A stretch of 64,000 nt of DNA from Microbacterium luticocti DSM 19459. GTDB taxonomy: Bacteria; Actinomycetota; Actinomycetes; Actinomycetales; Microbacteriaceae. Location: the NCBI RefSeq assembly GCF_000422405.1, contig NZ_AULS01000006.1, positions 124,001-188,000 on the forward strand, read 5' to 3'. Position 1 is the stretch's first letter, and each line of letters opens with the position of its first letter. Shown here piece by piece: positions 40,739 through 48,730 of this stretch. The position numbers and the translations under genes are program-made. The notes beneath the pieces are model-generated. The model worked only from the letters and a program-made list of their open reading frames with translations, was not told where the DNA came from and searched no databases.

Positions 40739-42199
40739 ATGAGTCGAACCGAACCACCGCTCACGCGCCGTCGTGCCCGCGGCGGCGACCGCCGCACCGA
40801 CGGTCGCCACCGCTCGGCCGGACTGTCCGACACGGTCAGCAGCACGCTGACCGCGCCGGACGGCTCCACGACCGTGCGCACCCGCGTCGCCGACCGGCGA
40901 CGCGGGTGGCTGGTGGCATCCGTCATCGCCGTGCTGGCCGCCGCGCGTCGCGCCCGTTCCGCCGGCGAGGTCGCCGCCCGCTGGCTGGGCGAGACGGTCA
41001 ACCCCGCCGGCTGGCTGGTGCTGGCGTTGGGCACCGTCGGGGTGGCGCTGGGGTGGGCGTTCGGCTGGGTCGAGGTGCTCGTGGCCGGTTTCGCGTCCCT
41101 GGTGCTGCTCGCGATGAGCGCGCCGTTCCTGTTCGGTGCGCGCGGCTACGACGTGTCGGTGCACCTCGCGCACGAGCGCGTCGTCGCCGGCGACCCGCTT
41201 CACGGCGAGATCGTCATCCGCAACGTCGGAACCCGCACCGCGCTGCCCGGGCGCATCGACCTGCCCGTGGGCGACGGGCTGGTCGAACTGGGTGTGCCGC
41301 TGCTGCGGCCGGGCCATCAGGCCGCCCGGCCGGTGTCGATCCCGCCGCTGCCGCGCGGGGTGGTGACGGTGGGGCCGCCCACCGCGGTGCGCACCGACCC
41401 GGTCGGGCTGCTGCGCCGCGAACACGAGTGGGACGAACGGCACGAGATCTACGTGCACCCGCGCACCGCCGCGGTGCCCGCCACCAGCGCCGGTCTGATC
41501 CGCGACCTCGAGGGCCGGTCGAGTCGGCGGCTGGTCGACGCCGACATGTCGTTCCACGCCATCCGTGAGTACGTGCCGGGGGATGCGCGTCGGCAGATCC
41601 ACTGGAAGTCCACCGCCAAGACCGGCCGGCTCATGGTGCGCCAGTTCGAAGAGACCCGCCGCTCGCGCCTGGCGGTGGTGCTCAGTCTGGCCGAGTCCGA
41701 GTACGCCGGAACCGACGAGTTCGAGCTCGCGGTCAGTGTCGCCGCCTCGCTCGGCGTGCAGGCGGTGCGCGACGGACGCGACATCGACGTGGTCACCGGC
41801 GCTGAGATCCCCCGCGTGGTGCGCGGGCGCATGCGGTCGATCGAGGTGCTGCAGGCCGGCACCCCGCGCGGCCTGCTCGACGGGTTCTCGCGGCTGGACG
41901 CGCACGAGAGCACCATGCCGCTGGCCGAGGTCTGCCGGCTCGCGGTCGAGGCGTCCGACATGCTCTCGCTCGCGTTCCTGGTGTGCGGGTCGCAGACCAC
42001 CCCGCTGCAGCTGCGTCAGGCGGCGCTGGCCTTCTCTGCCGCGACCGCGGTGGTCGCGGTGGTGTGCGACCAGGCGGCACCGCCGCGCACGCGGCCGCTG
42101 GGCGAGCTGACCGTGATGACCGTCGGTGTGCTCGACGACCTGCCCGCGCTGCTGCTGCGCGGCGCCCAGTCGTCGGCCGGCGCGGAGGCCGTCTCATGA
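40739..42199 (+). CDS. DUF58 domain protein
   Basis: A 486-residue protein. An Arg-rich N-terminus is followed by two membrane segments (about 86-130) and the DUF58 hallmark REYVPGDARRQIHWKSTAKTGRLMVRQFEE near 280-308, leading into a VWA-like fold (AVVLSLAESEYAGTDEFELAVSVAASLGVQAVRDG). DUF58 proteins pair with MoxR ATPases and with transglutaminase-like membrane proteins, as here. Its stop overlaps the start of the next gene (ATGA). The ATG at 40739 follows a palindrome array without an obvious ribosome binding site, so the exact start is uncertain. Confidence 0.9.
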   Translation: MSRTEPPLTRRRARGGDRRTDGRHRSAGLSDTVSSTLTAPDGSTTVRTRVADRRRGWLVASVIAVLAAARRARSAGEVAARWLGETVNPAGWLVLALGTVGVALGWAFGWVEVLVAGFASLVLLAMSAPFLFGARGYDVSVHLAHERVVAGDPLHGEIVIRNVGTRTALPGRIDLPVGDGLVELGVPLLRPGHQAARPVSIPPLPRGVVTVGPPTAVRTDPVGLLRREHEWDERHEIYVHPRTAAVPATSAGLIRDLEGRSSRRLVDADMSFHAIREYVPGDARRQIHWKSTAKTGRLMVRQFEETRRSRLAVVLSLAESEYAGTDEFELAVSVAASLGVQAVRDGRDIDVVTGAEIPRVVRGRMRSIEVLQAGTPRGLLDGFSRLDAHESTMPLAEVCRLAVEASDMLSLAFLVCGSQTTPLQLRQAALAFSAATAVVAVVCDQAAPPRTRPLGELTVMTVGVLDDLPALLLRGAQSSAGAEAVS

Positions 42200-44712
42200 G
42201 CCGCCGTCGCGCAGGCTCCGCCGTCGCCGGTCGCACGCCGAGGCGCACTCGCCGCACACCCCGTGCCGGGGGCGGGTGGGATGCCGCGGCCCTGCGCGGC
42301 GCGCATGTCGCGACCGGCACCGGGTACGCGCTGGCGATGGCCGCCGTCGCCGCCGTGGCGGCGTGGCCGATCTACGCCGATCTGCGGTTCGCGGTGCTGG
42401 CCGCCGTCGCGGTTCTGGCCGCGATGGTCGTCTCGGTCGCGGCGACCCTGTGGCGGTGGCCGGGATGGCTCACCGCGCTCGCCGCGGTCGGCGCGTTCGT
42501 GCTGCTGGGGGTGACGATCGCGGTCCCGCCGGCGTCGCCGGCCGGCATCCTCTCGTCGTTGCGCGATGTCGCCGCCGGTGCCGTACTCGGCTGGAAAGAC
42601 CTGGTGACCGTCGATCTGCCGGTGGGCGGCTACCGCAACCTGCTGGTGCCGGCCGTGGTGGTGTTCCTCGGCGGCACGCTCGCCGTGCTGCGCCTGGGCT
42701 GGCGTCCCGCCCGGATCGGGGCGGCGGCCGCCCCGATCGCCCTGTCGATGACCGGGTTCGGGCTGTTGTTCGGCCGCACCGTCACCAGCTTTCCGCTGAC
42801 CCTGGGCCCGGTGACCGTGCCCGCACCGCGTGAGATGGCGTGCGGCGCGGCCGCCCTGGTGTTCTCGCTGGCCTGGCTGTCGTGGCGCCTGTCGGCGGCC
42901 CGGCGCGAGGCGCTGCGCCGCGCGGCCGGCACCAGCGGGGTGCGTGTCTCGCGCCGGCGCACCGGGTCGGATCTGCGTCGCGGCGCCCTGGCGGCGGGCA
43001 TGGTCGCGGTCGCGGTCGCGGTCGGCGCCGTGCTTGCACCCGCCGTCGCCGAGGGGCGCACCCGCGATGTGCTGCGGACCGGTGCCGGTCCCGAGCAGGC
43101 GATCAGCCGGGCGATCACGCCGCTCACCGACTACCGTGCGAACTTCACCGACGCCGCGTTCACGTCACCGTTGTTCACGGTCACCGCGCTCGACGGGGCG
43201 CTGCCCGACCGCATCCGTCTGGCGACCCTGTCGCAGTACGACGGCACCAGCTACCGGGTCGCCGACGGCGGCGCGCAGTTCGTGCGGGTGCCGTCGCGGC
43301 TGTCGGTCGACCCGGGCCGGGCGGCGACCGTACGCATCGACATCGGCGGGTTGCGCGGCATCTGGCTGCCCACCTTCGGCTCGCTCGCCCAGGTGCGTTT
43401 CGCGGGTGCGGATGCGGCATCCCACGCCGACGCGTTCTATTACGACGCCGCCGCCCGCGCGGGCGTGCAGACCGACGGTGTGCACGCCGGCGAGCAGTAT
43501 GAGGTGACCGCCACCACGGCGGCGCCGCCCGCGCTCGAGACGCTGCGCGCGCCCGGGGCCGCGCCGCAGGTGACGGTGCCCGAGAGCGTGAAGACGTGGG
43601 TCGAGAAGCAGGATGCCGGTGCCGACGGCGCCGCGCTGGCGACGCTCGTGAAGCGGCTGCGCGAGCGCGGCTACCTCAGCCACGCGCTGAGCGTGCCCGC
43701 CGCCGGTGCGGCCTGGACGCGGGCGCTCGGCGACGGGTACGTGTTCCAGCCGAGCACGGCGGGGCATTCCCTGGCACGCATCGACACGATGTTCCGTCGG
43801 CTGCTGAGCGCCGAGGACGCCGGGGCCTCGCCGGTGGCCGCGATCGGCGACGACGAGCAGTTCGCGGTCGCGGTCGCCGTCATCGCCGAGCAGCTCGGGT
43901 TCCCCGCCCGCGTGGTGGTGGGGGCGCGGTTGACGCCCGTCGACGACGACACCCCCGCCTGCCGTGACGGGGTGTGCACCGGGGGAGACCTCACCGCGTG
44001 GACCGAGGTGAGGGCGGCGACCGGGGACTGGGTGCCGATCGACGTGACCCCGCAGCACACCGAGGGCGCCGAGAACACCGTGGCCCGGCAGCGCGACCCC
44101 GAGAACCCGACCGATGTGCGGCCGCGCAGCGCCCAGCAGGTCGAGCCGCCGGACCCGACCCGGCAGGAGTCGAACGAGTCCGGACGGCACCCCGACGACG
44201 GGGCGAGCCTGGAGGGCCTGTGGGTGTCGTTGCGGATCGCCGGCCTCTCGGCGCTCGGCGTGCTGCTCGTGGTCGGACCGTTCGGCGTGATCCTGCTCGC
44301 CAAGGTGCTGCGGCGCCGGTCGCGGCGGCAGGCGCCGCAGCCGGCCGAGCGCATCACCGGCGGCTGGGAGGAGTACGTCGACGCGGCCGTCGACCACGGC
44401 CTGCCCGCGCCCGGCACACAGACCCGGTCCGAGGTGGCCGCCGGCTACGCCACCGCCCATGCGGCGGTGCTGGCCGCCGAGGCCGACCGGGCCGTGTTCG
44501 CCGCGTCGCCGCCCGCCGCCGACGACGCAGAACGGTTCTGGGCGATCGTCGACCAGGAGCGCCGGAGTCTGCGCGAGGCCCTTCCGCTATGGCGTCGCGC
44601 CCTGGCGGCCGTATCGTTGACATCGTTCGCGCGCGGATTGAGACCGCGCGCCGACCGCACCCGGCGTGGCCGGGACCGCAACCCGAGGGGAGAGGACGCA
44701 CAACGATCGTGA
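42196..44712 (+). CDS. Transglutaminase-like membrane protein, catalytic residues lost
   Basis: An 838-residue protein with about six N-terminal membrane segments, a large extracytoplasmic region, a transglutaminase-fold domain near 535-625, one more membrane segment near 680-700 and a cytoplasmic C-terminus. The core normally reads G-x-C-E-x-F-A, then H-A-W-x-E-V, then D. Here it reads GDDEQFAVAVAVIAEQLGFPARVVVG, TAWTEV and WVPIDVTPQ, so Cys and His are replaced by Asp and Thr while the last Asp remains. It is therefore probably not an active transglutaminase or protease but a binding or structural version. ATGA overlap couples it to the DUF58 gene. Confidence 0.87.
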   Translation: MSRRRAGSAVAGRTPRRTRRTPRAGGGWDAAALRGAHVATGTGYALAMAAVAAVAAWPIYADLRFAVLAAVAVLAAMVVSVAATLWRWPGWLTALAAVGAFVLLGVTIAVPPASPAGILSSLRDVAAGAVLGWKDLVTVDLPVGGYRNLLVPAVVVFLGGTLAVLRLGWRPARIGAAAAPIALSMTGFGLLFGRTVTSFPLTLGPVTVPAPREMACGAAALVFSLAWLSWRLSAARREALRRAAGTSGVRVSRRRTGSDLRRGALAAGMVAVAVAVGAVLAPAVAEGRTRDVLRTGAGPEQAISRAITPLTDYRANFTDAAFTSPLFTVTALDGALPDRIRLATLSQYDGTSYRVADGGAQFVRVPSRLSVDPGRAATVRIDIGGLRGIWLPTFGSLAQVRFAGADAASHADAFYYDAAARAGVQTDGVHAGEQYEVTATTAAPPALETLRAPGAAPQVTVPESVKTWVEKQDAGADGAALATLVKRLRERGYLSHALSVPAAGAAWTRALGDGYVFQPSTAGHSLARIDTMFRRLLSAEDAGASPVAAIGDDEQFAVAVAVIAEQLGFPARVVVGARLTPVDDDTPACRDGVCTGGDLTAWTEVRAATGDWVPIDVTPQHTEGAENTVARQRDPENPTDVRPRSAQQVEPPDPTRQESNESGRHPDDGASLEGLWVSLRIAGLSALGVLLVVGPFGVILLAKVLRRRSRRQAPQPAERITGGWEEYVDAAVDHGLPAPGTQTRSEVAAGYATAHAAVLAAEADRAVFAASPPAADDAERFWAIVDQERRSLREALPLWRRALAAVSLTSFARGLRPRADRTRRGRDRNPRGEDAQRS

Positions 44713-44725
44713 CGTCCGCGCAATC

Positions 44726-46444
44726 ATGAACGACAGCACCATCGCCGCCGCAGCCACCGGGTCCGTCCTCGTGTCGCTGCTGCTGACCGTCGTCGTCTAC
44801 GTCTGGGTGGCACTCGCGCTGCAGGCCGTGTTCCGCAAGACCGGCGAAGAGGGCTGGAAGGCGTGGGTGCCGCTCTACAACATCGCCACCCTGCTGCAGC
44901 TGGGCGGATTCAGCGGATGGCTGGCGCTGCTCTCACTGGTGCCGGTGGCGAACGTCGTGGTCTATGTGCTCGTGGTGATCACCTGCCACAAGCTCAACAT
45001 CGGGTTCGGGTACGGCGCGGGCATGACGGTGCTGGCCGCACTGCTGTTCCCGGTGTGGGCGAGCGTGGTGGGCTTCTCGAGCGCACGCTGGGTCGGCGCC
45101 GCGCCCACGCATCGCGCCGGGCCGGTGCGCGGCCAAGCGCAGCCGGCGGCGCACGCGCCGGGCGCACCGCGCGCTCTCGCGTGGCAGGCGGCATCCGGCG
45201 ACGCGGACCTGGCATACGCCCCGCAGGTGGCGGCCACACCGGTGCCGCCGATGCCTCCGCTGCCGCCCCGGCCGGCGGCCCCGGCCGAGCCGGTCAGCAG
45301 CGTGCCCGGGGTGACCGGGCCGCGACCGGGTGCGGCCGCTGCCCCGGTGCCGGGCGTGCCGCTGCACACCGTGCCCGGCCGTGAGCCCGTGCTGATCTCG
45401 CCCGACGAGGTCGGCACCGACACCGACTCGGCCGCCGTGTACCCGCCGGCGGTGGCGCCGCGGCCGGCCGTTCCCGCCTCCGGCGAGGCGACGGATGCCA
45501 CACCCCGGCCCGCGGCAGGTGCCGCCGCCGCGCACCCTGCCGACGCCGCGGCCGACCGCCCGGCCGCGCCGCCGTACGCCCCCGCCGTGTTCGACTCGGC
45601 ACCGCCGCGGTACACACCCGACCCGTACGCCCCGGCCCCCGCCGCCGGTACCCCGGCGGACCCGTACGCCCCGGCACCGGCCGCCGGCGCCCTGCCCGAC
45701 CCGTACGCTCCGGCCCCCGCCACAGGCACCCCGGCGGACCCGTACGCCCCGGCACCGGCCGCCGGCGCCCTGCCCGACCCGTACGCTCCGGCACCCGCCA
45801 CAGGCACCCCGGCGGACCCGTACGCCCCGGCACCTGCCGCGGGCGCTCCGGCCGACCCGTACGCCCCGGCACCCGCCGCGGGCGACCCCTGGGCTCCGGT
45901 GCCGGCCGAGCCGTCGACGCTGCGCCCGGCCGAACCCTACGGGTTCTCCGACACGTCGGGCGAGGTCTCGGCGGTCGCGGGCGCCCCCGTGCTCGGCGCG
46001 CCGATGTCGGCCCGCTCGTCCGTGTCGGCCCTGCGCGGCGAGCCCGAGCTGCCCGAGCCGCCGGAGGCCGACGCGGTCTTCGACGAGACCGTCATCGCCG
46101 CCCGCAAGCGCCCGGCCTGGGTGCTGCTGCCGCCGCTGGGCGCACCGATCCCCGTGCATCAAGAGGTGCTCGTCCTCGGCCGCCGGCCGAGCTTCGACCC
46201 GGCGTTCCCCGCCGCTCAGCTCGTGCCGATCGCCGACGAGACCCGCACCATGTCCAAGACGCACGCGCGTCTCGAGCTGGACGGCGGCACCTGGGTGATC
46301 ACCGACCTCGACTCCACCAACGGGGTGGTGCTCATCGACGACGACGGCACCGAGATCGAGGTCGCCCCCGGCCGCCCGATGCCGATCGTCGAGCGCTTCC
46401 TGCTCGGCGACGCGGAACTGTCCCTGGTGCGCGAAGGCGTGTGA
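44726..46444 (+). CDS. DUF5684-type membrane protein with C-terminal FHA domain
   Basis: A 572-residue protein. Three to four membrane segments occupy the first 120 residues, with GWKAWVPLYNIATLLQLGG, the hallmark of DUF5684-like small membrane domains. A 300-residue Pro/Ala-rich linker contains six or more PYAPAPA(A/T)G-type repeats (about 308-385). Residues about 460-572 form an FHA domain: VLVLGRRPSF, TMSKTHARLELDGGTWVITDLDSTNGV. FHA domains bind phosphothreonine, so it is the likely reader of the kinase at 31787. The next gene begins 1 nt after the stop. Confidence 0.88.
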   Translation: MNDSTIAAAATGSVLVSLLLTVVVYVWVALALQAVFRKTGEEGWKAWVPLYNIATLLQLGGFSGWLALLSLVPVANVVVYVLVVITCHKLNIGFGYGAGMTVLAALLFPVWASVVGFSSARWVGAAPTHRAGPVRGQAQPAAHAPGAPRALAWQAASGDADLAYAPQVAATPVPPMPPLPPRPAAPAEPVSSVPGVTGPRPGAAAAPVPGVPLHTVPGREPVLISPDEVGTDTDSAAVYPPAVAPRPAVPASGEATDATPRPAAGAAAAHPADAAADRPAAPPYAPAVFDSAPPRYTPDPYAPAPAAGTPADPYAPAPAAGALPDPYAPAPATGTPADPYAPAPAAGALPDPYAPAPATGTPADPYAPAPAAGAPADPYAPAPAAGDPWAPVPAEPSTLRPAEPYGFSDTSGEVSAVAGAPVLGAPMSARSSVSALRGEPELPEPPEADAVFDETVIAARKRPAWVLLPPLGAPIPVHQEVLVLGRRPSFDPAFPAAQLVPIADETRTMSKTHARLELDGGTWVITDLDSTNGVVLIDDDGTEIEVAPGRPMPIVERFLLGDAELSLVREGV

Positions 46445-46445
46445 C

Positions 46446-47474
46446 ATGATCGGCGACCCCTCGCCCGACGACGCCCCCGGACCGCGCCGACGCGGCATCC
46501 CGATCCTGCCCGACGACACCGAGACGACGGATGCCACCGGCCCCCGCCGCCGCGGCACCGCCGGGGCAGGCGAGGCCGGAGCCGGTGACCCGGGTCCGCG
46601 CCGACGCACCGCCGCCGCTCCGCAGAGCGAGACACCCGGACCGCGCCGCCACGGCGCCGATCCCGGCCCGATGCCGCAGACTGCGCCCGGCACCACCGCC
46701 GGCATCGACCATCCCGGCACCACCGCCGGAGTCGATCCCGACGATGAGACCGTCGTGGTGCGCCGCCGCGGCATCCCGATCCTGCCCGACGACATCGAAG
46801 ACACCGACGACACTCTCGTGCGGCATCGACGCGGCAGCGGGCCCTCCGCCGACGAGATCGCCCTCGCCGACCAGACGCTCGTCGTCGCCCGGCGGCCCCG
46901 CCGCGCCGCCGTGCCCGGCGATCGGCGGGACCGGGACGATCCCCACGACCTCGACATCACGGTGCACCGGGAGAGGGCGCCCGGGCCGGCCGACCGCCCG
47001 CCGACCGCCTCGCAACCGCTCGACCCCGACGACGCGCTGCGGCTGGGCGCCGCCTCGGACGACACCGTCGTCACCCGGCGACGCACCGAACCGCCCCGGT
47101 TTGCCAGTCCCCGCCGCGCCACGCATCGCGCCGCCGCGGCGCCGCCGCGCAGCGTGCCCGACCTCGTCACCGGCGACCGCGTGGCGCCCGACCCGACCCG
47201 GCGGCCTGTACCCCCGGCATCCACCCGCGCCGCCACCGGCGGCACCGCCGCCCAGGCCATCTACCGGCCGCGCCCGCCCGAGCCCGCCCCGCTCGAGCGC
47301 GCCCCGGTGCCGGCGCGCAGCGCGCCGTCCGTCGGTACCGACGTCCCCGTCGCGGGCAGCGCCGTCCGCCGCCGGCGCCGCACGGCGCTGCTGCTGGCCG
47401 GTGCCCTCGTCGTGCTGATCGTCGTGGTCGCCGGCGCGATCGCGCTGCTGTCCGGCATCCCGCCCATCCCCTGA
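46446..47474 (+). CDS. Arg/Pro-rich membrane-anchored protein with repeated Thr motifs
   Basis: A 342-residue protein, almost wholly disordered in appearance, with one C-terminal membrane segment (TALLLAGALVVLIVVVAGAIALL, about 313-335) and a very short outside tail. RRRGIPILPDD occurs twice. An acidic-Thr-hydrophobic-basic motif recurs: DDETVVVRRRG, DDTLVRHRRG, DQTLVVARRPRR and DDTVVTRRR. Thr followed by hydrophobic residues and preceded by acids resembles phosphothreonine sites of FHA partners such as GarA-type proteins. It is the last gene of the kinase cluster. The function is otherwise unknown. Confidence 0.7.
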   Translation: MIGDPSPDDAPGPRRRGIPILPDDTETTDATGPRRRGTAGAGEAGAGDPGPRRRTAAAPQSETPGPRRHGADPGPMPQTAPGTTAGIDHPGTTAGVDPDDETVVVRRRGIPILPDDIEDTDDTLVRHRRGSGPSADEIALADQTLVVARRPRRAAVPGDRRDRDDPHDLDITVHRERAPGPADRPPTASQPLDPDDALRLGAASDDTVVTRRRTEPPRFASPRRATHRAAAAPPRSVPDLVTGDRVAPDPTRRPVPPASTRAATGGTAAQAIYRPRPPEPAPLERAPVPARSAPSVGTDVPVAGSAVRRRRRTALLLAGALVVLIVVVAGAIALLSGIPPIP

Positions 47475-47492
47475 GGCGGCACCGCCGCGCGT

Positions 47493-47522
47493 TTGACCGC
47501 CCCGCCCTCCGGCGCGTATCAT
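47493..47522 (+). promoter_or_regulatory. rpsL (str operon) promoter
   Basis: -35 TTGACC (47493-47498), 18-nt spacer, -10 TATCAT (47517-47522). The leader to rpsL would be about 245 nt long. Confidence 0.65.
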
Positions 47523-47775
47523 TGACCGGGTGTGCGCTCATGCGCTCCTTGTGCCGTGCCTTCGCAAGTCGGGGCGGAAGCGGGGGCCCGGGCCGCACAT
47601 CTCAGGGACCGGCCTGCGAACAGGTCACCCCCACGGCATATCCACCACGACACGCGCGACGCGATCGCGTCGGGCCCGGTGGGTCCACGTGAGCCCGCGA
47701 CACCGGATCAGCAGATCGGATGCCGCGGGGGAGACACGAAGCTGTCACCGTGCAGCACAACAGAGAAGGAAGAAC
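47523..47775 (+). other. Long rpsL leader
   Basis: About 250 bases of presumed 5' untranslated RNA ahead of rpsL, ending with GAGAAGGAAGAAC before the GTG. No riboswitch or leader peptide could be supported. Confidence 0.4.
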
Positions 47776-48144
47776 GTGCCAACCATTCAGCAGTTGGTTC
47801 GCAAGGGGCGCACGCCGAAGGTCTCCAAGACCAAGGCGCCGGCGCTGAAGTCGAACCCGCAGCAGGCGGGCGTGTGCACCCGCGTGTACACCACCACGCC
47901 CAAGAAGCCCAACTCGGCCATGCGCAAGGTCGCCCGTGTCAAGCTCCGCAACGGCACCGAGGTCACTGCGTACATCCCCGGCGAGGGCCACAACCTGCAG
48001 GAGCACTCGCTGGTGCTCGTGCGCGGCGGCCGTGTCAAGGACCTGCCGGGTGTGCGCTACAAGATCGTCCGCGGCGCCCTGGACACCCAGGCCGTGAAGA
48101 ACCGTAAGCAGGCTCGGTCCCGCTACGGCGCGAAGAAGGGTTGA
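47776..48144 (+). CDS. rpsL: 30S ribosomal protein S12
   Basis: 122 residues ([24 protein letters not shown]) from GTG 47776, with AGAAGGAAG as ribosome binding site. [17 protein letters not shown] and [18 protein letters not shown] carry the wild-type lysines whose mutation gives streptomycin resistance, so sensitivity at this locus is expected. It is the first gene of the str operon, and rpsG starts 5 nt downstream of its stop. Confidence 0.98.
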   Translation: MPTIQQLVRKGRTPKVSKTKAPALKSNPQQAGVCTRVYTTTPKKPNSAMRKVARVKLRNGTEVTAYIPGEGHNLQEHSLVLVRGGRVKDLPGVRYKIVRGALDTQAVKNRKQARSRYGAKKG

Positions 48145-48149
48145 GATAG

Positions 48150-48620
48150 ATGCCTCGTAAGGGTCCCGCCCCCAAGCGTCCCGTCGTCAACGACCCGGTC
48201 TACGGCGCGCCCGTCGTCTCGCAGCTGGTCAACAAGATCCTCGTCGACGGCAAGAAGTCCCTCGCCGAGTCGATCGTCTACGGCGCCCTGCAGGGCGTCG
48301 AGGCCAAGAGCGGTCAGGACGCCGTCGCCACGCTGAAGAAGGCGCTCGACAACGTGCGCCCCACCCTCGAGGTCAAGAGCCGCCGCGTCGGCGGCTCGAC
48401 CTACCAGGTTCCGGTCGAGGTCAAGCCGCACCGCGCCAACACGCTGGCGCTGCGGTGGCTGGTCAGCTACGCCAAGGGGCGTCGCGAGAAGACCATGACC
48501 GAGCGTCTGCAGAACGAGATCCTCGACGCCTCGAACGGCCTGGGTGCCGCGGTCAAGCGCCGCGAAGACACCCACAAGATGGCCGAATCGAACCGCGCGT
48601 TCGCCCACTACCGCTGGTAA
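48150..48620 (+). CDS. rpsG: 30S ribosomal protein S7
   Basis: 156 residues ([28 protein letters not shown]), with the family motifs [29 protein letters not shown] and the C-terminal [20 protein letters not shown]7 nucleates assembly of the 30S head and in enterobacteria represses its own operon. Its length is that of typical actinobacterial S7. It is followed by the structured spacer at 48632-48707 and then fusA. Confidence 0.98.
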   Translation: MPRKGPAPKRPVVNDPVYGAPVVSQLVNKILVDGKKSLAESIVYGALQGVEAKSGQDAVATLKKALDNVRPTLEVKSRRVGGSTYQVPVEVKPHRANTLALRWLVSYAKGRREKTMTERLQNEILDASNGLGAAVKRREDTHKMAESNRAFAHYRW

Positions 48621-48631
48621 CACACATCCCC

Positions 48632-48707
48632 CGGTCGCCCGCGAGGCCCGCAGGGCCGGGTCGAGACGCGTTTCGACCCGCGGCTGACGCCGCTCGCCGG
48701 GCGACCG
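48632..48707 (+). ncRNA. Four-way-junction RNA structure between rpsG and fusA
   Basis: An outer stem of 14 pairs with one bulge (CGGTCGCCCGCGAG at 48632-48645 with 48693-48707) closes over three hairpins with no unpaired joints. These are GCCC/GGGC at 48646-48656, GGGTCGA/TCGACCC at about 48658-48679, and CGGC/GCCG at 48681-48692. It lies in the mRNA spacer 24-99 nt before fusA. It is not a tRNA: it has no anticodon or T-loop. It may regulate translation or processing within the str operon; this rests on folding by eye alone. Confidence 0.5.
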
Positions 48708-48730
48708 AGTAAAGACAAGGAAGACATCCC

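Noticed and set aside
48632..48707. tRNA gene, because the fold has 76 nt and four arms
   Set aside because: There is no 7-nt anticodon loop with a preceding T, no TTCRANN T-loop and no D-loop; stem lengths are wrong.
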